Positions 7,082-15,536 of a stretch of DNA of 64,000 nucleotides are shown piece by piece. The position numbers and the translations under genes are program-made. The notes under the pieces were generated by a model. It saw only the letters and a list, made by a program, of their open reading frames with translations. It made no database searches and had not been told where the DNA came from. Source of the stretch: an uncultured Marinifilum sp. (GTDB lineage Bacteria > Bacteroidota > Bacteroidia > Bacteroidales > Marinifilaceae); contig NZ_OY781918.1 in the NCBI RefSeq assembly GCF_963677195.1, forward strand, positions 3,832,923 to 3,896,922, given 5' to 3'. Position 1 is the first letter of the stretch, and the number at the start of each line of letters is the position of its first letter.

Positions 7082-7952
7082 GGGTATAAATTTGTGTACT
7101 TTCTAAACTACTGTGCCCTAAAAACCGCTTTATCTTTTCAAGTTCCATTCCTGATTGTAGTAAATGCGTGGCGATGGAGTGCCGCAAGGCATGCAAGCCG
7201 GCTTCTTTGTCTATCTCTGCTTTCTCTTTCAGGTTCTGTAACCTGTCAGCCATACTGTTACTGCCTAATCGGTTTCCGTATTGAGTTAAGAACAAAGCTT
7301 TTGTATTGTCTTTAATTAAAACTGGTCGCACAAAGTCAATGTAATTTTTCAAGTCTTCTTTTACTCCTGCAGACATGGGAACATAGCGTTCTTTATAGTT
7401 TTTCCCTTTTCTAATGTAAAGTAAATTCCTGTCAAAAAGCACATCATTGATATCAAGGTTTACACCTTCGTTTCTTCTTAAGCCACAACCATAATAAACA
7501 GCTAAAATGGCTTTGTCTCTCATTCCTAAAATATCGGTATCACAAGCGGAGTAAAGGTCTTTGATTTCATCTTTGGTAAATATGATTACTTTGTTTTGTG
7601 CTGCTCCTGTGAGTTTTATATCTACTTCAAAACTCCTTTCCTGGTTTTCTCTCAAGTATCTTGCAAGCTTTCTGAGTGCGGTTAAATGTGTCCTTAAATA
7701 ATTCTTGCTTAGTTTGCCGCCTTTCTTCTTGTTCTGGCGTGTTTTCAGGTATTCAAAGTAGTTCGATATAATGGGTTTGTTTACGTTCTCTATTCCTTTT
7801 ATTTGCTGCTGTTCCAACCAATGGAAGAACTCATGTATTTTCTTTGGTGCATATTTTACTGTACTTGGCTCGAAGTTCAACAAGCATAACCACTCTTTGA
7901 ACCTGGTTTCGATGTTTTTATATTCCGGTATTTTAAGTTGAAGCTCTTGCAT
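7062..7952 (-). CDS. Tyrosine recombinase/integrase, XerC/XerD-like, complete active site
   Basis: A protein of 296 residues. The N-terminal core-binding domain spans about residues 12-105 and the catalytic domain about 120-296. All catalytic positions are present: Arg159 (GCGLRRNEG), Lys182/184 (RKGKNYKERYVP), His254 and Arg257 (LHALRHS), His280 (LGHSS) and Tyr289 (STQIYTH). The end is short after the Tyr, as in Xer-type enzymes. It follows the iteron-like decamers and overlaps the second recombinase gene. It is the likely integration/excision enzyme of the element, and might also act on the palindromes at 5204-5836. Confidence 0.92.
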   Translation of the reverse strand: MQELQLKIPEYKNIETRFKEWLCLLNFEPSTVKYAPKKIHEFFHWLEQQQIKGIENVNKPIISNYFEYLKTRQNKKKGGKLSKNYLRTHLTALRKLARYLRENQERSFEVDIKLTGAAQNKVIIFTKDEIKDLYSACDTDILGMRDKAILAVYYGCGLRRNEGVNLDINDVLFDRNLLYIRKGKNYKERYVPMSAGVKEDLKNYIDFVRPVLIKDNTKALFLTQYGNRLGSNSMADRLQNLKEKAEIDKEAGLHALRHSIATHLLQSGMELEKIKRFLGHSSLESTQIYTHVAYET

Positions 7953-7978
7953 TTTTTATAGGGGTCTTGCTCCCCGGC

Positions 7979-8115
7979 TGTTATACTTGTTACACTGTTA
8001 TACTTCGTTCTAATTCGTTGATTTTATTAGTGTTGCTCACTTGGTTGCTGCCTGTTATACTTATGTTACACTTGTGTTATACTTGGGCTTTGGGTTTGTT
8101 TTGGCTGTTATACTT
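7979..8115. repeat. Iteron-like repeats TGTTAYACTT (seven copies)
   Basis: Decamers start at 7979, 7988, 7996, 8053, 8064, 8075 and 8106, all in the same orientation. Five read TGTTATACTT; 8064 reads TGTTACACTT and 7988 reads TGTTACACTG. Spacings of 8-11 bases place neighbouring copies on about the same helical face. They lie between the primase gene and the recombinase gene, and the last one or two overlap the end of the primase coding sequence. Candidate roles are a replication origin or arm-type recombinase binding sites. Confidence 0.8.
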
Positions 8116-10713
8116 CATTTTCACCTTCTCCAAAATCTCGTCCAGTATGTCGATTCCTGATTTTAACTTTTCGTATTCGTCCCAGGCTTTTATCTCATAT
8201 TCAAAACCCGTTTTTCTATTGCCCCCGTTTCGTTGGATATAGCCACGGCTTTCAAGTTCCCTGAGGTATCGGTTTATGGTCATTGGGTTCATTCTAAAGG
8301 CTTCGCGTACTTCTTTGGCATAAATGGTTTTGGGTTCTTCTTTCTTGTCTGCAAAGCTTTTTAAGGATTCGAAGAAGTGGCGGACTTGCCCGCCCAGCTC
8401 GTCCGATTTTCTTAGTAAACTATCTTTGATTAAATAGTTTGCCCATGCGATATCTTCCGGTGTTGTGGTGATAAATGCTTTTCCGCTTTTGTCGGTTTTA
8501 ACTTCTCTCTGGTGTTGGTGGTAAAAAGTAATAATTTCAATTAAGCGTAAATAGTGCATATTGGTACGGAGCTTCTTAAATACGCATTCCGGTATATCAA
8601 GCATTGGAGCATAAGGATTGATTACCCGGACTTGCTTTAAAAGTCGTTGTGTATTTTGTAGAAGCTGTTTGTATTTATTTTGCTGAGATTCATTTACTAA
8701 ACCTGCTTGCAATTGGCGTTGGTAGTCCATTACCTGTTTTGCATGATTAGGTGTTTCATCCACATGAAGCAGGAAGCTTCTGTTTGCATTATCTTCATAA
8801 ATGTTTGCTTTAGTGGTTGCCCCGCTTACACATATTGGTCCTTCTACCATTAATACTTTCTGTACGTTGTTTCCTTTAGCATCTTTATCGGTTGTGAGCT
8901 TTGATATACTTTGCTTTGACATAAATTCCCGGAGTGGCAAAAAGGCATTGTAAACACCTTCTAAATCTTCGATTAACAAAAGCTTGTGTTTCCAAAAGTT
9001 TTTGGCTGAGTAGTACAATGTATTTTCTGTCAGGCTTGTAATGGTGCGTACTGATTCTTCGGGAAGGCATTCGCTGATTTTGGTTTGTAGGTAAGTTTTT
9101 CCGCTTCCTGATTTTCCAAAGATGATGGCATGCAATGGGTCTTCAAATAAACGGCTCAGATAAAGGAAAAAAAGTAATAAGCCGTTTTGCTGTTCCCCGA
9201 TTAATCCGCTTTTACTGATGGCTGACATGGTGTTTTTTACCAGGTTCTTTGCTTTTAAAAAGCGTAATGCTTCTTTCTGTTCGGCTGTGTTCATTTGGTA
9301 AGGCTTTGGGGCTAATGCTTTCCGCTGTTCTTCAATGAGTGTTAATCGGTAGCTTTCTATTTGGTTTTTTAGTTTCCTAATGGTGTTCTTTAAAAGTGTT
9401 CCGCTGGTTTCCAGTTCTTCAGCTGCTCCTTTGATGTAGCGTTGTAATTGTCCGTTGCTGTATAAATTCACATCATCCTGGTAGTACCTGTAATCCTTGC
9501 TTTTGACTTGTACCAGTAAGTTGATTTTTAATCGATGGATATTCTCTTTTTCTATGCCGCCCCAGATGATAAAATGGAGTTGGTTTTCTTGGTAGGTTAT
9601 TTTGTCGGGGTTTTCTGTATTTAGTTGGCTTGGTTCTGGTGCTGCTTGGGTATCGGTGCGCTGCTCTTTTGTTTTATTTGATATTGGTTTTCTTTCATTG
9701 ATTAAGTGGTTTAGTATTTCTGGTTCGTGTCCTTGCAATAAACTATTAATGTCTTCTTCTTCGGGTGTTTCTACTTTACTAAGGGTAAGTTTCGGATTGA
9801 TGGTTTTTAGTTTTCCTGCTGTTTTTATGGCTGCTTCATTTCCTGCCTTGTCGCCATCAAAGAAGATGATTACTTCTTCAAGCTCTTTGAGTTCTTTAAT
9901 CGCCGTTTCTATTTCCAAAGTAAAACCATTTGTGCCGAACAATGAGAGAATAGTGTAATTTTCGTCTATCTCTGTTTGTTGTTTCAATGTGGCTGCATCA
10001 ATAAGACTTTCAACCAGGATTATCTTTGTTGCTTTGGTTTCGGGATAGTTTGGATAAATGCCTTGGTGCTTACCATTTAAGTAAAAATGCTTTCCTGCTC
10101 CGTTTGGATTGATGGAACGTCCATATAAATCTATGATTTGCCCTTTCTCATTTTTAGTAAAAAACAGCACACAGTTTTTAAATTTTGGTACTATATTTTG
10201 TTTGTACTCTTTGAAGATTCCCAGACTTAAAGCACTTTGTTTTAGTTGTTCATTCCATTTCTTACCGAACTCTGAACCGATATAACCAACTTCTAAAACA
10301 TCGGGATTCAGCTTTCTTGTTCTGATATAGTCTTTTGCTTTTACTGTTCTTTTAAAGCTTGCTTTGCTGTCCTGAGCAACTTTACCTAACACGGCTATTC
10401 TTGGAAGTAGGTTTTTATCCTGGCTCTTCTTTTTTATTGGTTCTACTGGTTCATTAGGATTTACAAGGGTTTTGGCTTTCATAATTGCATCTCGTTTACA
10501 GCAGTTTTCTTTTAACTGGATAAATTCTATTTGGTCTCCGGCTTTGCCACAGCCAAAGCAATTGAAAGTATTTGTATCGGTGTAAACCTTTAAACTCGGG
10601 TCTTTATCTTCATGGAATGGGCATTTTAACATGCCGTTTTTATTGGCACTTAAATTATAATGTTGTAGCACTGTTAAAATATTCAGGCTCGATTTTATTT
10701 CCCGGATTTCCAT
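8077..10713 (-). CDS. Primase-helicase-like protein: CHC2 zinc finger, Toprim, P-loop ATPase, winged helix
   Basis: A protein of 878 residues. A zinc ribbon of the DnaG type lies at the N-terminus (C31-P-F-H34 ... C52-F-G-C55). A Toprim core follows, with the acidic motif in IILVESLIDAATL near residue 229 and DGD near residue 283. A P-loop ATPase starts near 534 (GKSGSGKT) with a Walker B-like LLLIEDLEG near 581. The C-terminus has a winged helix near 795-825 (VREAFRMNPMTINRYLRELE). Such proteins prime and unwind DNA of plasmids, phages and integrative elements. The iterons start just after its end. Divergent transcription from the XRE gene at 10868 suggests control by that regulator. Confidence 0.88.
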   Translation of the reverse strand: MEIREIKSSLNILTVLQHYNLSANKNGMLKCPFHEDKDPSLKVYTDTNTFNCFGCGKAGDQIEFIQLKENCCKRDAIMKAKTLVNPNEPVEPIKKKSQDKNLLPRIAVLGKVAQDSKASFKRTVKAKDYIRTRKLNPDVLEVGYIGSEFGKKWNEQLKQSALSLGIFKEYKQNIVPKFKNCVLFFTKNEKGQIIDLYGRSINPNGAGKHFYLNGKHQGIYPNYPETKATKIILVESLIDAATLKQQTEIDENYTILSLFGTNGFTLEIETAIKELKELEEVIIFFDGDKAGNEAAIKTAGKLKTINPKLTLSKVETPEEEDINSLLQGHEPEILNHLINERKPISNKTKEQRTDTQAAPEPSQLNTENPDKITYQENQLHFIIWGGIEKENIHRLKINLLVQVKSKDYRYYQDDVNLYSNGQLQRYIKGAAEELETSGTLLKNTIRKLKNQIESYRLTLIEEQRKALAPKPYQMNTAEQKEALRFLKAKNLVKNTMSAISKSGLIGEQQNGLLLFFLYLSRLFEDPLHAIIFGKSGSGKTYLQTKISECLPEESVRTITSLTENTLYYSAKNFWKHKLLLIEDLEGVYNAFLPLREFMSKQSISKLTTDKDAKGNNVQKVLMVEGPICVSGATTKANIYEDNANRSFLLHVDETPNHAKQVMDYQRQLQAGLVNESQQNKYKQLLQNTQRLLKQVRVINPYAPMLDIPECVFKKLRTNMHYLRLIEIITFYHQHQREVKTDKSGKAFITTTPEDIAWANYLIKDSLLRKSDELGGQVRHFFESLKSFADKKEEPKTIYAKEVREAFRMNPMTINRYLRELESRGYIQRNGGNRKTGFEYEIKAWDEYEKLKSGIDILDEILEKVKMKYNSQNKPKAQV

Positions 10714-10867
10714 TTTGTAAAAAAATTAAATACACATTATCAGGTGCAAAGAAACACAATCCTATTCACATAGGCAACATTTTTATATTTTCATAGACAC
10801 TTTTATATTCATATCTTTGCCAAAAACCCATTAATATGGGTGTATTGATACATTAAAAGGTGCATTT
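10714..10867. promoter_or_regulatory. Divergent promoter region between primase and XRE regulator
   Basis: 154 bases separate the two divergent starts. On the plus strand TATCTTTG at 10812-10819 fits the Bacteroidota -7 consensus TAnnTTTG, and AAAGGTG precedes the XRE start codon. The AT-rich stretch 10779-10812 holds repeated TTTATATT words that could be operator sites for the XRE protein. The -33 element is not clear. Confidence 0.45.
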
Positions 10868-11203
10868 ATGGATACTTTCGGAAAAAGACTTACTGAGTGC
10901 AGGAAAGCAAAAAACCTTTCCCAGAAAGAACTGGCGAAGATTTTTAATACTTCTCATACCACCATTGGCAAGTACGAGCGTGATGAGATGATACCCTCTA
11001 TTGAGGCTGCTAAAAAACTGGCTCAGATTTTAGATACTACGGTGGGTTACTTGCTTGGGGAAAATGAACAATCCGATTTGTTCAAAGACAAAAAGATGCT
11101 CCAACGCCTGCAGGATATCGCAGGGCTACCGGAAAGAGAACGCAGTTCCATTCTCCTTACTATCGACAACTTTATTAAAGCTGCTAAAATCAATTTGATA
11201 TAA
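10868..11203 (+). CDS. XRE-family regulator of the integrative element
   Basis: A 111-residue protein with an HTH_3 domain at about residues 4-65: RLTECRKAKNLSQKELAKIF, TSHTTIGKYERDEMIPSIEA and AQILDTTVGYLLG. A helical tail (PERERSSILLTIDNFIKAAK) probably dimerises. It has a good ribosome-binding site (AAAGGTG) and ends in its own terminator. Position next to the divergent primase gene is typical of repressors controlling replication or excision of mobile elements. Confidence 0.88.
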   Translation: MDTFGKRLTECRKAKNLSQKELAKIFNTSHTTIGKYERDEMIPSIEAAKKLAQILDTTVGYLLGENEQSDLFKDKKMLQRLQDIAGLPERERSSILLTIDNFIKAAKINLI

Positions 11204-11206
11204 AAA

Positions 11207-11229
11207 AGCCCCGGAGATCTTCCGAGGCT
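11207..11229. terminator. Terminator of the XRE regulator gene
   Basis: AGCCCCGGA at 11207-11215 pairs with TCCGAGGCT at 11221-11229 with one mismatch. The plus strand continues TTGTTC. It follows the stop codon by three bases and also lies downstream of the minus-strand immunity operon. Confidence 0.75.
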
Positions 11230-11249
11230 TTGTTCTATAATATTAACTT

Positions 11250-11435
11250 TTAAATTTGAGTAGAACCTAATCCTAACTGTTCCAATATAGGCTTAATAGA
11301 TGTTTCGTCGAGTTCTACTTTTTGAAGTATCTCTCTAATTTTATCAACATTCTTTTCTTCTACAGCTTTGTCATATTCATCCATAAGTCCACTAATGTAA
11401 AGCCGCTCATTGACTGTCATTCCTTTATATTTCAT
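11250..11435 (-). CDS. Small conserved protein, 61 aa, in the RHS immunity region
   Basis: Reads MKYKGMTVNERLYISGLMDE and continues as an acidic helical protein (EKNVDKIREILQKVELDETS). It has no signal peptide. Similar short proteins beginning 'MxYKGMTVNERLY' are, to my memory, common hypothetical proteins in bacteria, often near other small loci. It lies 29 bases after the SUKH gene and is the last gene of the long minus-strand series. A role as an auxiliary immunity protein is possible, but only position supports it. Confidence 0.7.
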   Translation of the reverse strand: MKYKGMTVNERLYISGLMDEYDKAVEEKNVDKIREILQKVELDETSIKPILEQLGLGSTQI

Positions 11436-11464
11436 ATCATTAAAATTCTGGATTTACAACAACA

Positions 11465-11920
11465 TTAAACAAGGTTTGAAATAAAGTCTCCTAAGCTTTC
11501 AGCTATTAAATAAAGGTTCGCATGGTCACTGTCATTGTTCAAACTATAATCAACCTCTTTTTCATGATTCCAAAAATATATTTTACCATCTTCACTATCC
11601 ATGCAGATGTAATTTCCTCCTGGGTCATGAGCTATTGGGAAGAATGAAGTGGGCATTCGTTTTTCTTCTAATTTGAGGGCATTAAACTCTGTTTCAAGAT
11701 TGTCATATTCCCCTTCATAGATAGCCAAAAACCAATCAACACAAGACTCTGTTTTTTTTCCTTCTTCATTAAAGCTAAAAATATTGGGTTCGCAACGACC
11801 ACCGTTATTTTTAAGTATATGTTCTACGTATTCAATAGGGAAGCTAAAATTTAATCTTTCTTCTAACCTTTTAACCTGAGATTCTGTTATTTTTATTTCT
11901 GTTTCAAAAAAAGTTGCCAT
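11465..11920 (-). CDS. SMI1/KNR4 (SUKH) family immunity protein
   Basis: A 151-residue cytosolic protein without signal peptide. SUKH hallmarks are visible: an N-terminal helix with FPIEYVEHILKNNGG, a central strand region with FPIAHDPGGNYICMD, then DGKIYFWNHE and a C-terminal helix (AESLGDFISNLV). SUKH proteins neutralise nuclease tips of polymorphic toxins. The start is 15 bases after the stop of the RHS gene carrying the WHH nuclease tip, so this is very probably its cognate immunity protein. Confidence 0.9.
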   Translation of the reverse strand: MATFFETEIKITESQVKRLEERLNFSFPIEYVEHILKNNGGRCEPNIFSFNEEGKKTESCVDWFLAIYEGEYDNLETEFNALKLEEKRMPTSFFPIAHDPGGNYICMDSEDGKIYFWNHEKEVDYSLNNDSDHANLYLIAESLGDFISNLV

Positions 11921-11935
11921 TTTTTTTACTTTAAA

Positions 11936-14900
11936 TTATTGCCACAAAGAAAAACCACCTGTATGTCCAGTTTGTCTATGGATATTACTTTCAACTAATT
12001 GCATCCTACCTCTTGTCTGGTGATGATGCCATGTATATCCTTTGGGCGTAGATTTATATCCAGCTGCTTTATTAGCCGCTGAAAAATCATGAAGCCTATT
12101 TCCCGTTGGACTAATCCGAACATCATTTGCCCCTCTTTTATATAAATGATTTTTAAAATTTGGAAATCCTTTTCTTGTAAATGGAACTCCCGTTTTTGGA
12201 TGTACTTTACCTGCTAAATGCCCGTTCCTTAAAGAGGCTGAGCTTGGCGTACTTCTCAATGTTGCACTATACCCTGCAACACCTGCACTAAGTCCTGCTA
12301 CAACCAATTCGGGATTAGTCCATTGACTTAAAGCTTCACTAAATGCAAAGGCTGCTGAATTCCCTGCCGTTGGATTTTGCCAGTAACTTATAGCATTCCT
12401 TTTCGACCAATTAGAATTCATCATGCTTAACAAGCTTTCTTGCGCCCCTGAGAGTTCAAAACCTAAAGCATACTTTTTCATGGTATTGTTCCAGGCAACA
12501 TCATCGGTATTTTTCGTTCCCTTAACTGCTGCATCAAAACCAGCACGTTTATCATCGGTTACAGTTACAACTGCATCGCTGCCATCATTGGTTTCCAGTA
12601 AAAGGTTTTTGTTTTCATCTTCATACCTGGTATAAAACATCCCTGTCGGGTCAGTATTTAAGATTGGGTTATTTCCCATAAAGCTGTAAGGAGATTCGCC
12701 ATAAAAGCTTTCTGCCATCGGGTCTTGCGTTGTGGTTCTTACGATTGCCGCATCGTAGAAGCGAGCATGAAAATCTAACCAATCCAAATTGTCACCATTT
12801 ATCACATCATCCTGCAACTCTTTTCCATTGTACAGGTATTTGTTGTCGTTATTCAGACTACCCGAAAAAGCCATGCCAAAAGGATAATAGTCTTTGTATT
12901 GCAAAGCAACAGCAGTTGATCCATTTCCTTTAAAACTTACACGAGTATTACCTAGGTGATCTTTTAGGTTGTACTCATACTCGTAAGTACTACCTGGTTT
13001 CACAATTCTCCCTTCTGATGTTATAATGTACGATAACGAACCATCTTTGTATACAAAATTACCAATGTAATTGGTATTTACTACGTTTGAGCCATTGGTG
13101 TATACTTTTCCATACTTTTCACCACTTGCATTATAATGAAATGCTAAAGTTGTGTTATTAATTCGGTTTGGTAAATTTAGCAAATTATACTCAATATCAT
13201 GTCCTCTGTTATCGTCATGAATTAAGTTTCCGTTGGCATCAAAAATATACTCCTGTCCACTTCCTGTAGCCAACTGTTTAAATCCATTATCTTTAAAAAG
13301 GTTGGTGTTCGATTCATGAACGTTATACAACTGATTTCCCTGGTACTTATAAGTAAGTCGATCGATAAACTCATCCATATCGTTTTTTTTACGATTTAAG
13401 GATGTGATATTTCCGTTTAAATCATACGAATAGTTAACAAAACCATATAACGGAGTATTTTCATTTATATTAGAATTAGGATTGTTTTTTAGCAAATCAG
13501 TTTTTGTTAATCTACTTAAAGCATCGTAAGTAAACGCATAGGCTTTTCTTGTACCACTATCTGCCTTTTTCCACGACATCCAGGAAATATTACCATTATA
13601 TTGCTCCTGCGAACTTCCTCCTGAGAAACCACTTACACTACTATTATAACCAATTTCCATTCCGAACAAGTCATTGCTATCATTGTTCAATGTGCCATCA
13701 TTACTTAGATTGGAATTATTTATACTTGTTAGCCATCCACGAATGTTGTATCTGTAATCAACCGACTGTACTCCATTGTGCAAGTTTTTTTCCTCCAACT
13801 GTCCCAATTCATTATACTTGTTTTCAACCAACAATACCGGTGTTTGATTTCCAATAGAATGGTACACCTTTGTTAATCTGTTTTGATGGTCGTGAACAAA
13901 TTCTTTCTCTATTACTACAGTTGCTAAATTGTTCAATTTCTTATGAGATTGTTGGGTCAGCTTAACATTGCCTGCAAAGTCATACTTGTTAGTAATTTTA
14001 TCATATCCTCCCAGGTGGTTTTGCTTATAAGTTTGTAAGAGTTTACCAAATTTGTCGTAGTAAAACACTTCTTTTATCCAGACATCATTTTCCAAACTTT
14101 TGGTTTCTCTTGCAGTCATTAATCCATTTGAGCATTCAGCCTGATAGTTTGCCGAAAAGCCACTGGGCTTGCTAAAATTAAATCCCCAAGATGAACTTGC
14201 ATCGTAATTATCGTAATGCATACGTGTGAGCGCAATACCTCCTGTTATATTATAATTTTTACTTACTCCAACTATATTTTGCAGATCACTATGCGTCTTC
14301 TGAGTTTCGATATAGTAACCTGTTTCAATGGAACGATTAAATGCATCATACAAAGTATACATCCATTGATTTTTATCTCTTTGGTTTCCATCTTGCGTTA
14401 ATACCAATCGATCACGACTATCATACACCATATAAACAGGAGCAACACCAGGTAGTTTTTTTTCTACCATACGTTTATTATTATCGTAACAATAGGCATA
14501 ATAACAATCTTTAAATTCGCTCGGACCAGATTCCGAAGCGGTAACCACCAGACTTGTACCAGTTGTAGCGGTAAAAGAAAAACCATCTTTTAAACTCACA
14601 CTACCACCATCAACTACAATAAATTTATCAACATCGGGATCATATTCATTCATCGATAAATCCCTGTCATCAATAACTACTACCGAAGAATTGTAGGTTA
14701 ATCCGCTATCACCCTCATTAAATTTTTCAACTGCAAGTGGGGGCAGTACAAAACGCAATAAACCAAAGTAATCGTAAACGTAATAAGTATCCACTTTCTC
14801 TATTGCACCATCTTTTTTTACATAGCTTCTTTTTAATACAACCTGATCCTGTTTATTTTTAAACTCTTCACTTGTGTGCAAATTACCCGAAGTCCAATTT

Positions 14901-15523
14901 TCATCCCGGCTTATCACTTTATAGAGTTCACCAGAGGAATAATCTCCATCAAAATCCAACTTATCGTTTCTTACAACAAATCGTCTTACCTCTCCTGCAA
15001 GATTAGAAGTATACTCTACTCTTACAGTATGATTACTTCCAGGCTGCCACACAGAACCTGGCGCACCCTGTTTCATTACCCGGTTTAACGGAGAATTATC
15101 AAACACTGATTTAGAATATGCATATGCACTTTCAATTAAATTGTAATGATTTGTCCATTTAGAGGCATCCAATTCGTTTGTAATGTATTCGCCATTATTA
15201 CTTGTTGTTAATGCATAGGGTAAATATTTATTAACTTCTCTTCCAAAAGAATCATAAGCTATTGGTTGAATCATATCGTATCCATTTGGACTGGCTTCTA
15301 CCTGTATTACTTGATCCGGGAGCCCCAAACCATCGAAATATTCAATTGTTTTTTGACAATTTTCCTTACTGCTGGCAGGCAAACTTGCTTCATTCGATAT
15401 TTTAATATTTGGTTTGTAAACCTTTATGTAGTTCTTATCGGTATCCTGAGCTTGAGTATTAAGACATACCCAATTTATTACTATGTATATGAGAATATAT
15501 TTCTTCATTTTATTTTTTTTCAT
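11936..15523 (-). CDS. RHS-repeat polymorphic toxin with WHH (HNH/EndoVII-type) nuclease tip
   Basis: A 1195-residue secreted protein. A signal peptide ending LNTQAQD is followed by a DUF6443-like segment (IEYFDGLGLPDQVIQVEASP) and many YD/RHS-type repeats through about residue 890. The RHS-associated core is at about 905-960 (HARFYDAAIVRTTTQDPMAE, then NNPILNTDPTGM). A linker leads to the variable tip, whose last 100 residues contain KTGVPFTRKGFPNF, GYTWHHHQTRGRMQLV and HRQTGHTGGFSLW, the pattern of WHH nucleases. It starts 13 bases after the partner gene. The cage presumably encloses and releases the nuclease. An alternative start five codons downstream also fits the signal peptide. Confidence 0.92.
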   Translation of the reverse strand: MKKNKMKKYILIYIVINWVCLNTQAQDTDKNYIKVYKPNIKISNEASLPASSKENCQKTIEYFDGLGLPDQVIQVEASPNGYDMIQPIAYDSFGREVNKYLPYALTTSNNGEYITNELDASKWTNHYNLIESAYAYSKSVFDNSPLNRVMKQGAPGSVWQPGSNHTVRVEYTSNLAGEVRRFVVRNDKLDFDGDYSSGELYKVISRDENWTSGNLHTSEEFKNKQDQVVLKRSYVKKDGAIEKVDTYYVYDYFGLLRFVLPPLAVEKFNEGDSGLTYNSSVVVIDDRDLSMNEYDPDVDKFIVVDGGSVSLKDGFSFTATTGTSLVVTASESGPSEFKDCYYAYCYDNNKRMVEKKLPGVAPVYMVYDSRDRLVLTQDGNQRDKNQWMYTLYDAFNRSIETGYYIETQKTHSDLQNIVGVSKNYNITGGIALTRMHYDNYDASSSWGFNFSKPSGFSANYQAECSNGLMTARETKSLENDVWIKEVFYYDKFGKLLQTYKQNHLGGYDKITNKYDFAGNVKLTQQSHKKLNNLATVVIEKEFVHDHQNRLTKVYHSIGNQTPVLLVENKYNELGQLEEKNLHNGVQSVDYRYNIRGWLTSINNSNLSNDGTLNNDSNDLFGMEIGYNSSVSGFSGGSSQEQYNGNISWMSWKKADSGTRKAYAFTYDALSRLTKTDLLKNNPNSNINENTPLYGFVNYSYDLNGNITSLNRKKNDMDEFIDRLTYKYQGNQLYNVHESNTNLFKDNGFKQLATGSGQEYIFDANGNLIHDDNRGHDIEYNLLNLPNRINNTTLAFHYNASGEKYGKVYTNGSNVVNTNYIGNFVYKDGSLSYIITSEGRIVKPGSTYEYEYNLKDHLGNTRVSFKGNGSTAVALQYKDYYPFGMAFSGSLNNDNKYLYNGKELQDDVINGDNLDWLDFHARFYDAAIVRTTTQDPMAESFYGESPYSFMGNNPILNTDPTGMFYTRYEDENKNLLLETNDGSDAVVTVTDDKRAGFDAAVKGTKNTDDVAWNNTMKKYALGFELSGAQESLLSMMNSNWSKRNAISYWQNPTAGNSAAFAFSEALSQWTNPELVVAGLSAGVAGYSATLRSTPSSASLRNGHLAGKVHPKTGVPFTRKGFPNFKNHLYKRGANDVRISPTGNRLHDFSAANKAAGYKSTPKGYTWHHHQTRGRMQLVESNIHRQTGHTGGFSLWQ

Positions 15524-15536
15524 GTGAAACTTTAGC

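Larger units (their letters stand above)
5118..11230. mobile_element. Probable integrative element with two tyrosine recombinases and a primase module
   Basis: Approximate limits only; no flanking direct repeat was found by eye. The block carries a palindrome cluster (5204-5836), a 44-aa gene, two overlapping tyrosine recombinases, iteron-like decamers, a primase-ATPase and a divergent XRE regulator ending in a terminator at 11229. Its base composition is visibly richer in G and C than the flanks. No relaxase, conjugation or capsid gene is present, so it would be integrative and perhaps self-replicating, but not self-transmissible. Confidence 0.6.

Noticed and set aside
6101..7952. Recombinase-in-trio (RIT) element
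   Set aside because: Only two recombinase genes are present; the third gene is a 44-residue protein without the fold.
12730..13857. Plus-strand open frames inside the RHS gene
   Set aside because: Antisense of YD repeats, with no start signals or domain content.
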